DNA of 64,000 nucleotides from the NCBI RefSeq assembly GCF_004340665.1, contig NZ_SLWO01000001.1:622450-686449 (forward strand), read 5' to 3'. This stretch comes from Pedobacter psychrotolerans (lineage in GTDB: Bacteria > Bacteroidota > Bacteroidia > Sphingobacteriales > Sphingobacteriaceae). The position numbers and the translations under genes are program-made. Positions 53,681 through 62,528 of this stretch are shown here, one piece after another. The notes under the pieces were generated by a model. It ran no database searches, was not told where the DNA came from, and worked only from the letters and a program-made list of their open reading frames with translations. The stretch's first letter is position 1, and each line of letters opens with the position of its first letter.

Positions 53681-55996
53681 ATGAAGATTGGTGCTATGAT
53701 AAAATTTTCTCAGAATAACTTTATTTCCATCAGGCCGATGATATTCGCTTTCATCCTGACGGTGAGTTTGTTGTTTTGTTCCAAGCTTTTACAGGCACAA
53801 GGAGATCACCGCTCGGGGATTATTCCAAGACCAGTTGAAGAGATAAGGAAGGAAGGATCATTTATCATGAAACCGGATACGAAGTTGTTTTTCGCTAATG
53901 GCGGAAAAGTAAAAGCCAGCTTCTTTAATCAATACCTTAAAGATTTATCAGGATTTTCACTTAAAACGAGCAGCAAAGCAGAGTCGAATGCGATGAGTTT
54001 TTTAATCGATACGGCTTCCAATATTCAACCTGAAGGTTATGTTTTGGATGTTTCCTCAAAAGGCATTGTCATCAAGGCCATCGATGAACGCGGCTTGTTT
54101 TATGGTTTGCAATCGCTCATACAGTTAATCAAAAAAAATGGCAACACCACTTCGGTTCAGGCGTATCACATTGAGGATGCGCCACGATTTGCCTACCGCG
54201 GCATGCACCTGGATGTTGCCCGGCATATGTTCAGTGTTACTGCGATTAAAAAATGGCTGGATCTGCTGGCGTTTTATAAAATCAATACCTTTCACTGGCA
54301 CTTAACAGATGATCAGGGTTGGCGTATTGAAATCAAAAAGTATCCTTTGCTTCAAAGTATATCCGCTTTCAGGAAGGAAACTTTGATCGGCCATAAAAGA
54401 ACAGATCCTCATCTTTTTGATGGCAAAAGATATGGCGGTTATTATACCCAAGAAGAAGTGAAAGATATTGTGGCTTATGCAGCAGCCAGGCAGATCACCA
54501 CCATTCCTGAAATTGAAATGCCGGGACATGCACAAGCAGTGTTGGCGGCTTATCCCAATCTGGGTTGCACGGGTGGCCCGTACCAAACGGCTACTTATTG
54601 GGGTGTTTTTGAAGATGTTTTTTGTGCCGGGAATGAGGAAACATTTAGTTTTTTAGAAGATGTACTGGATGAAGTGATTCCTTTGTTTCCTTCAAAATAT
54701 GTGCATATTGGCGGTGATGAATGTCCAAAAACCCGATGGCACAATTGCCCGAAGTGCCAGAAAAGAATCAAGGATGAAAAGTTAAAAGATGAGCACGAAC
54801 TGCAATCGTATTTTATTGAGAGGATGGAAAAATACCTCCATGCGAAAGGTAAAAGGATTATTGGTTGGGATGAAATTTTAGAAGGTGGTTTAGCACCAGA
54901 TGCAACGGTAATGAGCTGGCGTGGTTTGGAAGGCGGTATTGCTGCGGCCAAACTTAAACACAATGTCATTATGACGCCTGAGAAATTCGTGTACCTCGAT
55001 TACTATCAATCGCTCAATACAACAGAACCAATTGCCGCCGGAGGTTATTTACCATTACGCAAAATATATGAATACGAACCCATGCCTGATGAACTTTCAA
55101 AATCAGAGCAAAGCTACATCCAAGGAGTGCAGGCGAATGTCTGGTCAGAATACCTGAACGAAGCTGCAAAAGCGGAATACATGATTTTTCCCCGCATCAT
55201 CGCATTGGCAGAAACAGCTTGGTCCAGGCCAGAATATAAAAACTACCCTGATTTCCTGTCCCGCTTAAATGAAAACCTTCGGTTCTTAAAAGGAATCCAT
55301 TACAGCACTTCGTTTAATGAAATTACAGGCGAAAGTGTTCAGCATGCTTCGGCGTTCAAACTATCTACAGATCTGGCAAATGCAGAAATTCATTACACAA
55401 CCAATGGAACTGATCCCACGGCGAGTAGTTTAAAGTACATTTCGCCGGTTAATATTAAAAAATCCGGAATCATCAAAGCAAGACTTTTTAAAAACAGAAA
55501 GGCGGCAGGCAAGCTATACGAACAAACGCTGGTAAAAAGCCTGGCCACCGGTAAAAAGGTGATTCTAGCACAGCCCGGCCAAGGCAACTATAATATGGAG
55601 CCACAAATTTTAACCAATGGCATTCCAGGCTCACCCTTATACAACAATGGTGAATGGCTTGGCTTTAGCGGAACTGATTTTGAAGCCGTTGTAGATTTAG
55701 GAACCGTGCAAGCGATCAATGAAATAGGCCTCAACATCCTCCATTATCAATGGCAAAAAATGCATCCACCTCAAGTACTTACTTTTGAAATCTCTTCTGA
55801 TCACATTCACTTTCAGGAAGTATCCAGGCAAACGGTCTTCGGAAAAGAAGGAATTGATCAGGTATTACATAAATTGAATCCAATAAAGGCCAGGTATATA
55901 AAAATTAAAGCTACCAATGTAGGAATTATACCTAATGGTTTTTATGGTGCCGGGACAAAAGCCTGGTTGCTGGTTGACGAAATTATCATAAACTAA
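53681..55996 (+). CDS. beta-N-acetylhexosaminidase, glycoside hydrolase family 20
   Basis: An exported enzyme of about 772 residues. After a signal peptide or anchor (about 15-40) come the GH20b domain (about 45-165), the TIM barrel with the catalytic Asp346-Glu347 pair in GGDECPKTRW, and the substrate-assisted mechanism's tryptophans (SWRGLEGG, NVWSEY). C-terminal domains resemble chitobiase/FN3-like and F5/8-type carbohydrate-binding modules. I chose the ATG at 53681; the TTG three bases before it also follows the stop codon of GH29, and 53696 is another ATG. It releases terminal GlcNAc or GalNAc. Confidence 0.93.
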   Translation: MKIGAMIKFSQNNFISIRPMIFAFILTVSLLFCSKLLQAQGDHRSGIIPRPVEEIRKEGSFIMKPDTKLFFANGGKVKASFFNQYLKDLSGFSLKTSSKAESNAMSFLIDTASNIQPEGYVLDVSSKGIVIKAIDERGLFYGLQSLIQLIKKNGNTTSVQAYHIEDAPRFAYRGMHLDVARHMFSVTAIKKWLDLLAFYKINTFHWHLTDDQGWRIEIKKYPLLQSISAFRKETLIGHKRTDPHLFDGKRYGGYYTQEEVKDIVAYAAARQITTIPEIEMPGHAQAVLAAYPNLGCTGGPYQTATYWGVFEDVFCAGNEETFSFLEDVLDEVIPLFPSKYVHIGGDECPKTRWHNCPKCQKRIKDEKLKDEHELQSYFIERMEKYLHAKGKRIIGWDEILEGGLAPDATVMSWRGLEGGIAAAKLKHNVIMTPEKFVYLDYYQSLNTTEPIAAGGYLPLRKIYEYEPMPDELSKSEQSYIQGVQANVWSEYLNEAAKAEYMIFPRIIALAETAWSRPEYKNYPDFLSRLNENLRFLKGIHYSTSFNEITGESVQHASAFKLSTDLANAEIHYTTNGTDPTASSLKYISPVNIKKSGIIKARLFKNRKAAGKLYEQTLVKSLATGKKVILAQPGQGNYNMEPQILTNGIPGSPLYNNGEWLGFSGTDFEAVVDLGTVQAINEIGLNILHYQWQKMHPPQVLTFEISSDHIHFQEVSRQTVFGKEGIDQVLHKLNPIKARYIKIKATNVGIIPNGFYGAGTKAWLLVDEIIIN

Positions 55997-57313
55997 ATGA
56001 CTATACTCATCGTTTTTTTGTGCATCGCACTGCTCATCGTACTCATTTCGGTATTTAAGGTGAACGCCTTTCTGGCCTTTTTGGTGGTGTCATTTTTAGC
56101 CGCACTAACTTTAGGCCTGCCACCCGCAAAAATCCCATCAATGATTGAAAAGGGGATGGGCGACGTTTTAGGCTCTTTAGCCATCGTCATTATTGCGGGT
56201 GCTATGCTCGGGAAACTGGTTGCCGAAAGTGGTGCCGCACAAAAAATTGCCAAGGTAAGTATGGACGCTTTTGGACCGAAATACATCCAATGGGCCATGG
56301 TGCTCACGGGTTTTCTCATCGGGATTCCGCTTTATTATGGCATCGGTTTCGTTTTAATGGTGCCACTCATTTTTTCAGTGGTATATCGTTATAAATTACC
56401 TGCTTTATATATTGGTTTGCCCATGCTTGCAGCTCTTTCGGTAACGCATGGTTTTCTGCCCCCACATCCTTCACCGGCAGCTTTGGTGATCCAGTTTAAG
56501 GCAGATATGGGTCTGACTTTACTTTATGGTTTGGCCGTTTCCATTCCGGCAATCGTTATCGGCGGACCGATCTTTTCCAGAACTTTGAAGTCTATTCCGG
56601 TTAGTCCGTTAGCGTCATTTAGTGCAAAAGACCTGGCAGATGAAGATTTACCCAGTGGATTCAAAAGCTTTTTTACGGCATTGCTTCCTGTGATCTTACT
56701 GGCGGCAGCATCTTTTTTTCCTTTAATTTTAAATGCAGATTCTAAGATTCTTCCTTACATTTTATTTGCGGGTCATCCTTCAGTAGTAATGCTGATTGTG
56801 TTATTTGTTGCCACCTGGCTTTTGGGCGTATCCGAAGGAAAAAAGATCAAAGATATTATGACTATTTACGGCGATGCCATTAAAGATATCGCCCTGATTT
56901 TATTGATCATCGCCGGCTCCGGCGCGCTGAAGCAAGTACTAACAGAAAGTGGTGTGAGCAATCAAATTGCAGATTATTTACAACATGTACAAGTAGAACC
57001 TTTATTTTTAGCCTGGTTAATTGCGGCCATGATTCGCTTTTGTGTAGGTTCAGCAACTGTTGCGGGGCTCACTACGGCAGGCATTATTGTTCCGCTGATG
57101 GAGCAAACCCATACCAACCCGAACCTGATGGTTTTGGCCGTTGGAGCCGGAAGTTTAATGTTTTCGCATGTAAATGATGCCGGATTCTGGATGTTCAAAG
57201 AATATTTCGGCCTCAGCCTGAAAGATACTTTCAAGTCATGGGCATTAATGGAATCAATAGTAGGCATTGTTGGCCTGCTTGGCATACTTTTACTACATCT
57301 CATCATCGCATAA
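55997..57313 (+). CDS. GntP-family permease (gluconate/D-serine symporter type)
   Basis: A 438-residue inner-membrane H+ symporter with about twelve helices. Family motifs are AGAMLGKLVAESGAAQKIA, FLPPHPSPAALV and SHVNDAGFWMFKEYFGLS. GntP proteins carry gluconate, other sugar acids, or D-serine (DsdX). The ATG follows the GH20 stop codon directly. The neighbours downstream (RidA, fold-type III PLP enzyme, M19 dipeptidase) favour a D-amino-acid or related substrate over gluconate; this is an inference from context. Confidence 0.92.
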   Translation: MTILIVFLCIALLIVLISVFKVNAFLAFLVVSFLAALTLGLPPAKIPSMIEKGMGDVLGSLAIVIIAGAMLGKLVAESGAAQKIAKVSMDAFGPKYIQWAMVLTGFLIGIPLYYGIGFVLMVPLIFSVVYRYKLPALYIGLPMLAALSVTHGFLPPHPSPAALVIQFKADMGLTLLYGLAVSIPAIVIGGPIFSRTLKSIPVSPLASFSAKDLADEDLPSGFKSFFTALLPVILLAAASFFPLILNADSKILPYILFAGHPSVVMLIVLFVATWLLGVSEGKKIKDIMTIYGDAIKDIALILLIIAGSGALKQVLTESGVSNQIADYLQHVQVEPLFLAWLIAAMIRFCVGSATVAGLTTAGIIVPLMEQTHTNPNLMVLAVGAGSLMFSHVNDAGFWMFKEYFGLSLKDTFKSWALMESIVGIVGLLGILLLHLIIA

Positions 57314-57330
57314 TTATAAAAATAAATACA

Positions 57331-57801
57331 ATGGAAAATTTAACACCCGACGAACGTTTTGAACAACTTAAACTTAACTTACCACCAGCACCAGCACCGC
57401 TCGGTGTGTATAAACCTTGTCTGGTAGATGGGAAATATCTTTATTTAAGCGGTCACGGTCCGGTTCAGGATGATAAATCTTTAATTATCGGTCGAATCGG
57501 TTCTGATTTAAGCCAAGAGCAAGGAAAACTTGCTGCTTTGCAGGTGGGACTAACCATGCTTTCTACCATTAAAACCAATTTGGGTAGTTTAAATAAGATC
57601 AAACGGGTGATCAAAGTTTTGGGCATGGTGAATTGTACGCCTGAATTTGAAAAACACCCTTTTATTATTAATGGTTGCAGTGAGCTTTTTGCCCAGGTAT
57701 GGGGCGAAGAAAATGGGATTGGAGTGAGAAGTGCCGTTGGTTTTGGCTCACTGCCTGATAATATCCCGGTGGAAATTGAAGCTTTATTTGAACTTTTTTA
57801 A
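57331..57801 (+). CDS. ridA: RidA-family enamine/imine deaminase
   Basis: A 156-residue protein of the RidA/YjgF family, slightly longer than canonical RidA. KYLYLSGHGPVQ and KIKRVIKVLGMVNCTPEF are family segments, and GIGVRSAVGFGSLPDNIPVEIEA (split at the FG) corresponds to the C-terminal R-x-x-V/A...P-x-x-x-x-V-E region with the arginine that binds the substrate carboxylate. RidA hydrolyses reactive 2-aminoacrylate made by PLP dehydratases. The ATG at 57331 is preferred over an upstream in-frame start that overlaps the permease. It directly precedes a PLP enzyme gene. Confidence 0.9.
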   Translation: MENLTPDERFEQLKLNLPPAPAPLGVYKPCLVDGKYLYLSGHGPVQDDKSLIIGRIGSDLSQEQGKLAALQVGLTMLSTIKTNLGSLNKIKRVIKVLGMVNCTPEFEKHPFIINGCSELFAQVWGEENGIGVRSAVGFGSLPDNIPVEIEALFELF

Positions 57802-57806
57802 CATTT

Positions 57807-58919
57807 ATGCAAGTGCAAGATTGGTATCTTTTGCCGAATGAGGCACACATTGAAACGCCATCGCTTATTTTTTATGAGGAACGATTACGCGAAAACATTG
57901 AATTGCTGAAAGGCATGATTGATGATCCAAATCGCTTGCGCCCTCATGTGAAAACACATAAGTGTATGGAGATTAGCCAGTTGATGTTGTCAGCAGGGAT
58001 CAGGAAGTTCAAATGTGCCACTATTGCTGAAGCTGAAATGCTCGCAATGGCCAAAGCCGAGGATGTTTTACTCGCTTATCAGCCTGTGGGCGAAAACATT
58101 GATCGTTTTTTTAAATTGAAAAGTAAATACCCGGAGACACATTTCAGCTGTCTAATTGATCATGTGGATATCGCCACTCAACTGGCGATGAAAGCTAAAG
58201 AGGAAAATACTAAGGTTGATGTTTATATTGATTTGAATTTAGGCATGAACAGAACCGGGATTTTACCAGAACTTGCTACTGATTTATTTAAGTCAATAAT
58301 TGCGTTTTCATCTTTGCAGGTAAAGGGTTTGCATGCTTACGATGGACATATCCATGATGCCTCAATGGAAATCCGTGAGGAAAAAACGATGCCTATTATT
58401 GCTCAGCTAATTGATTTAAAAAATGAAATCGAAGGTATAGGTGCAAAGCAAATCATAATCATTGCAGGTGGAACCCCAACTTTTCCGATCTATAGCACTG
58501 ATACCGATTTTGAATGCAGTCCGGGTACATTTATCCTTTGGGATAAAGGTTATCAGGATGCTTATGCTGAACAAAAATTTAACACAGCGGCTTTGGTGCT
58601 GAGCCGGATCGTGTCTTTCCCAAAGGAACGTTTAGTGTGTGCAGATCTAGGTCATAAGGCGGTTGCTGCTGAAAAGGAACTCACAAATAGGGTGTTTTTT
58701 ATTAATGCACCAACGCTGGAAGTGCAAAGCCAAAGCGAAGAACACTTGGTTTTAAGCACCACAGAATCCGAAAAATATCAATTGGGTGATATACTTTATG
58801 GCTTGCCTTATCACATTTGCCCAACAGTAGCTTTGCATGAAAAAGCCATTTGTTTAACCACTGATGGTTCACTTAAACTTTGGGATATCATTGCCCGAAA
58901 AAGAAAAATTACCTTATAA
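57807..58919 (+). CDS. D-threonine aldolase/D-serine dehydratase-like PLP enzyme (fold type III)
   Basis: A 370-residue enzyme with an alanine-racemase-like barrel carrying the PLP lysine in LRPHVKTHKC (Lys49 the likely Schiff-base residue) and a C-terminal domain with YHICPTVALHEKA. The His336-x-Cys338 pair matches the zinc site (His-x-Cys) of eukaryotic-type D-serine dehydratases, whereas characterised D-threonine aldolases have His-x-Asp. D-serine dehydration to pyruvate and ammonia, or cleavage of a related D-hydroxy amino acid, is therefore a reasonable guess. The gene starts five bases after ridA. Confidence 0.88.
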   Translation: MQVQDWYLLPNEAHIETPSLIFYEERLRENIELLKGMIDDPNRLRPHVKTHKCMEISQLMLSAGIRKFKCATIAEAEMLAMAKAEDVLLAYQPVGENIDRFFKLKSKYPETHFSCLIDHVDIATQLAMKAKEENTKVDVYIDLNLGMNRTGILPELATDLFKSIIAFSSLQVKGLHAYDGHIHDASMEIREEKTMPIIAQLIDLKNEIEGIGAKQIIIIAGGTPTFPIYSTDTDFECSPGTFILWDKGYQDAYAEQKFNTAALVLSRIVSFPKERLVCADLGHKAVAAEKELTNRVFFINAPTLEVQSQSEEHLVLSTTESEKYQLGDILYGLPYHICPTVALHEKAICLTTDGSLKLWDIIARKRKITL

Positions 58920-58928
58920 AATCTAACC

Positions 58929-59999
58929 ATGTTTACCATAGATGCCCATTTAGATTTAAGCATGAATGCTTTGGAGTGGAATCGCGATTTAACACAGCCC
59001 TTGGCTGATCTTAACTTGCGTGAAAAAGGATTAACTGATAAACCTGACCGTGCTTTGGCAACCGTATCACTCCCAGAACTGCGTAAAGGCCAGATTGGAT
59101 TGGTTGTGGCCACACAAATTGCCCGTTATGTCGCACCTGACAATCATTTACCCGGATGGCATTCGCCAGAACAAGCCTGGGCGCAAACGCAGGGACAGCT
59201 GGCCTGGTACAAAGCCATGGAAGATGCTGGCGAGATGGTTCAGGTTCATAATCTGGAAACACTGGAGCATCATTTATCTCTATGGAATAATAATCAGCCT
59301 AATGATCAAAAGCCAATCGGTTACATCCTCAGCCTTGAAGGGGCAGATTCTATAGTTACTGTAGGTCATTTGGAAAGAGCCTGGCAAAGTGGTTTGCGGG
59401 CAGTTGGTCCGGCGCATTATGGCCCCGGTCGTTATGCACAAGGAACAGACGCTACAGGTCAAATGACTTCTATCGGGCATGATTTGTTAAAAGAAATGGA
59501 ACGCTTAAATATCATTTTAGATGCCACTCATTTATGTGATGATAGTTTTTGGGATGCCATGAGCCGTTTTAATGGCCATATTTGGGCATCACACAACAAT
59601 TGCCGAAGCTTGGTGAATCACAACCGCCAGTATAGTGATGATCAAATTAAAGAATTAATTGGTCGCGGTTCGGTAATGGGTGCTGCGCTTGATGCCTGGA
59701 TGATGGTGCCCAACTGGCAACGTGGTGTATCTCAGCCAAAGGCGATGAACTGCAATTTAGACACGATGATTGATCATATCGATCACATTTGCCAATTGGC
59801 CGGAAATGCCGAACATGTGGGCATCGGTTCTGATCTGGATGGTGCTTTTGGAAAAGAGCAATGTCCGTACGATTTAGAAACCATTGCCGATTTACAAAAA
59901 GTGCCTGATTTATTTAAGAAAAGAGGCTATACCGATACCGATGTGGAGAACCTAATGCATGGCAACTGGTTGCGTTTCCTTAAAAAGGCCTGGGCATAA
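58929..59999 (+). CDS. membrane-dipeptidase family (M19) zinc dipeptidase
   Basis: A 356-residue metallopeptidase of the renal-dipeptidase family. FTIDAHLDLSMNA gives the HxD zinc pair (His7, Asp9); SLEGADSI holds the bridging glutamate; ILDATHLCDDSFW and ASHNNCRS carry the other histidines; GIGSDLDGAFG and the final ENLMHGNWLRFL are typical. No signal peptide, so it acts in the cytoplasm. M19 enzymes cleave dipeptides and accept D-residues at the C-terminal side, which fits the neighbouring D-amino-acid genes. Confidence 0.92.
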   Translation: MFTIDAHLDLSMNALEWNRDLTQPLADLNLREKGLTDKPDRALATVSLPELRKGQIGLVVATQIARYVAPDNHLPGWHSPEQAWAQTQGQLAWYKAMEDAGEMVQVHNLETLEHHLSLWNNNQPNDQKPIGYILSLEGADSIVTVGHLERAWQSGLRAVGPAHYGPGRYAQGTDATGQMTSIGHDLLKEMERLNIILDATHLCDDSFWDAMSRFNGHIWASHNNCRSLVNHNRQYSDDQIKELIGRGSVMGAALDAWMMVPNWQRGVSQPKAMNCNLDTMIDHIDHICQLAGNAEHVGIGSDLDGAFGKEQCPYDLETIADLQKVPDLFKKRGYTDTDVENLMHGNWLRFLKKAWA

Positions 60000-60011
60000 A
60001 CTTTACGTAAT

Positions 60012-62384
60012 ATGAAGAAAAATAATCGATTGGCTTGGTGCCTCAGCTTGGCTTTTATCATGATAAATACCATTGCTTTTGCCCAAAACAAGGCAAAACT
60101 CCCCTTATATAAAAATGCGAAAGCGCCTGTTGAAAGCAGGATTAAAGATTTGCTTTCGCGAATGACGGTGGAAGAAAAAGTCGGACAGATTTCCATGCCC
60201 TTGGGCTGGCCGATGTACACCAAAAATGGAAATGAAGTAGAAGTAAGCGAAGCCTTTAAAAAATCATTAAAAGAAGAATACACTGGGATGCTTTGGGCAA
60301 CGCTTCGTGCTGATCCTTGGACGAAAAAGACTTTAGCCAATGGTTTAAATCCGGAGCTGGCCGCCAGGGCTACCAATGCCATTCAAAAATATGCAATAGA
60401 AAATACCCGCTTGGGGATCCCGGTTTTGCTGTCTGAGGAAGCACCACATGGGCATATGGCGATTGGTACCACGGTTTTTCCGACTTCAATCGGTCAGGGC
60501 AGTACCTTTGATCCAGAACTCATACAAAAAATGGCCGCTGCAATTGCCGAAGAAACCCGTTTGCAAGGCGGACATGTGGGGTATGGTCCGGTGTTGGATT
60601 TAGCCCGCGAACCACGATGGTCAAGAGTGGAAGAAACTTATGGTGAAGACCAGGTGCTAAACAGCAGGATGGGCGAGGCCATGGTGAAAGGATTTCAAGG
60701 TAAAAATATTAATAGTGGTGTAAATGTAGTAGCAACTTTAAAACATTTTGCAGCTTATGGTGCGCCTGAAGGTGGCCATAACGGAAGCAGCATAAATGTA
60801 GGTTTACGCAGTTTGCATCAGTTTTATTTGCCACCTTTTAAAGCTGCTGTTAAGGCTGGGGCACTATCTGTTATGACCGCCTACAATTCCATTGATGGCA
60901 TTCCTTGTTCTTCCAATGAAATGTTGTTGAATGATATTTTAAGGAAGGATTGGGGTTTTAAAGGTTTCGTCGTTTCAGATTTAAACAGCATTTCAGGCTT
61001 GAAAGCCAATCACCACATCGCTGAAAGTGGGGCAGAGGCAGCTGAAATGTCCATTAATGCTGGTCTGGATGCCGATTTAAGTGGCTTTGGTTATGGTAAA
61101 GCATTGCTGACTGCCATTCAATCAGGAAAAGTAAGTTCTCAGGTTTTAGATACCGCTGTGAGCAGGGTATTGCGCATTAAGTTTAATATGGGGCTTTTTG
61201 AAAACCCTTATGTAAATCCTGAGCTGGCAAAGCAAAAAGTGAGAAGTGCAGAAAAGGTAGCTTTGGCAAGGCAGGTTGCAAGAGAATCTATCATTCTGTT
61301 AAAAAATCAAGACAAGCTGCTTCCGCTAAGTAAGTCGCTAAAAAACCTTGCTGTAATCGGCCCGAATGCGGATCAGTTTTACAATCAGATTGGCGATTAT
61401 TCCGCACCACAAAGTGTGGGTAATGTGGTGACTGTTTTGCAGGGAATCAAAAATAAACTGGGAGACAATACCAAAATCACTTATGTGAAAGGATGCGCCA
61501 TTCGCGATACCACTTCCAGCAACATTGAGGAAGCGGTGAGCGCTGCGAAAAAAGCAGATGCCGTGGTGATTGTTTTAGGTGGTTCCAGTGCGAGGGATTT
61601 TAAAACCGAATACATTGAAACCGGGGCGGCAAAAATTCAGACCGGAGGCAATCAGCTCAGCGATATGGAAAGTGGTGAAGGCTATGACAGGGCAACTTTA
61701 GATTTGCTCGGTGACCAGATCAAGCTTTTAAAAGCTGTAGTTAAAACCGGAAAGCCAGTGGTTCTGGTGCTGATTAAGGGTCGGCCGCTAAATTTAAATT
61801 GGGCTGCTGAACACGTTCCTGCCATTCTGGATGCCTGGTATCCCGGTCAGGAAGGTGGAAACGCCATTGCTGATGTTATTTTTGGAGATTATAATCCTGC
61901 CGGCCGTTTGCCTATTTCTGTTCCTAAATCTGTCGGACAATTACCCGTGTATTACAATGCCCGCTACCCGGAGAAACACGATTATATTGAAATGGATGCT
62001 AAACCTTTGTATAGCTTCGGTTATGGTTTAAGTTATACCACTTTTGATTATCAAAACCTCAAAATCAAGTATGAGAATGGATTGGCTACGGTGAATTTTG
62101 ATTTAAAAAATACTGGCAGTTTGGATGGGGAAGAGGTAGTTCAATTGTATTTAAAAATGAAAACTTCATCAGTAGTGTTGCCGACTAAGCAGTTAAAGCA
62201 GTTCAAAAGAATCGCTTTAAAAGCTGGTGAACGGAAGAATTTAACTTTTGTACTGAATCAAAATGATCTGGAAATTTATAATGCCCAAATGAAGTGGGCA
62301 GTGGAAGCAGGCGAATATTCAGTAATGGTTTCCTCTTCTTCCGATCAGGTGAGGCTGGAAGGAAAGTTTAAGATAGAAAAGTAG
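60012..62384 (+). CDS. glycoside hydrolase family 3 (beta-glucosidase/beta-xylosidase type)
   Basis: A 790-residue exported enzyme (signal peptide ending AFAQ). The N-terminal barrel (about 40-380) has Asp323 in FVVSDLNSI as nucleophile and the KHFAAYG segment. The alpha/beta sandwich domain and a C-terminal fibronectin III-like domain (about 700-790) follow, the BglX-like layout. NagZ-type KHFPGHG is absent, so it is not an obvious N-acetylglucosaminidase. It is 12 bases after the dipeptidase gene and ends the seven-gene run. Confidence 0.93.
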   Translation: MKKNNRLAWCLSLAFIMINTIAFAQNKAKLPLYKNAKAPVESRIKDLLSRMTVEEKVGQISMPLGWPMYTKNGNEVEVSEAFKKSLKEEYTGMLWATLRADPWTKKTLANGLNPELAARATNAIQKYAIENTRLGIPVLLSEEAPHGHMAIGTTVFPTSIGQGSTFDPELIQKMAAAIAEETRLQGGHVGYGPVLDLAREPRWSRVEETYGEDQVLNSRMGEAMVKGFQGKNINSGVNVVATLKHFAAYGAPEGGHNGSSINVGLRSLHQFYLPPFKAAVKAGALSVMTAYNSIDGIPCSSNEMLLNDILRKDWGFKGFVVSDLNSISGLKANHHIAESGAEAAEMSINAGLDADLSGFGYGKALLTAIQSGKVSSQVLDTAVSRVLRIKFNMGLFENPYVNPELAKQKVRSAEKVALARQVARESIILLKNQDKLLPLSKSLKNLAVIGPNADQFYNQIGDYSAPQSVGNVVTVLQGIKNKLGDNTKITYVKGCAIRDTTSSNIEEAVSAAKKADAVVIVLGGSSARDFKTEYIETGAAKIQTGGNQLSDMESGEGYDRATLDLLGDQIKLLKAVVKTGKPVVLVLIKGRPLNLNWAAEHVPAILDAWYPGQEGGNAIADVIFGDYNPAGRLPISVPKSVGQLPVYYNARYPEKHDYIEMDAKPLYSFGYGLSYTTFDYQNLKIKYENGLATVNFDLKNTGSLDGEEVVQLYLKMKTSSVVLPTKQLKQFKRIALKAGERKNLTFVLNQNDLEIYNAQMKWAVEAGEYSVMVSSSSDQVRLEGKFKIEK

Positions 62385-62390
62385 TTTTTC

Positions 62391-62430
62391 ATTCCCCTCC
62401 TTTGGAGCGGTGCCTGCAAGGTGGGTGGTA
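62391..62430. repeat. degenerate copy of the shared GC-rich repeat core
   Basis: ATTCCCCTCCTTTGGAGCGG followed by TGCCTGCAAGGTGGGTGGTA matches the core module of families 1 to 3. It starts six bases after the GH3 stop codon. Confidence 0.6.
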
Positions 62431-62466
62431 ATCCAACTATATTAACTCGTCTTTTAATCATTTATG

Positions 62467-62489
62467 CTGGTTGGTGAGACACCAACCAG
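62467..62489. repeat. joined terminal repeats of family 1 (palindrome)
   Basis: CTGGTTGGTG and CACCAACCAG-type ends face each other over a few bases with no element body between; another ACACCAACCA follows at 62501-62510. It looks like a family 1 element that has lost its interior. Confidence 0.55.
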
Positions 62490-62528
62490 TAGAAAGTGTG
62501 ACACCAACCATTAGAAAAAAGCGCAAAT

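Noticed and set aside
60012..62384. Assignment of the GH3 enzyme as NagZ, which would fit peptidoglycan recycling
   Set aside because: The NagZ motif KHFPGHG is replaced by KHFAAYG, and the protein is a long, exported, three-domain BglX-like enzyme.
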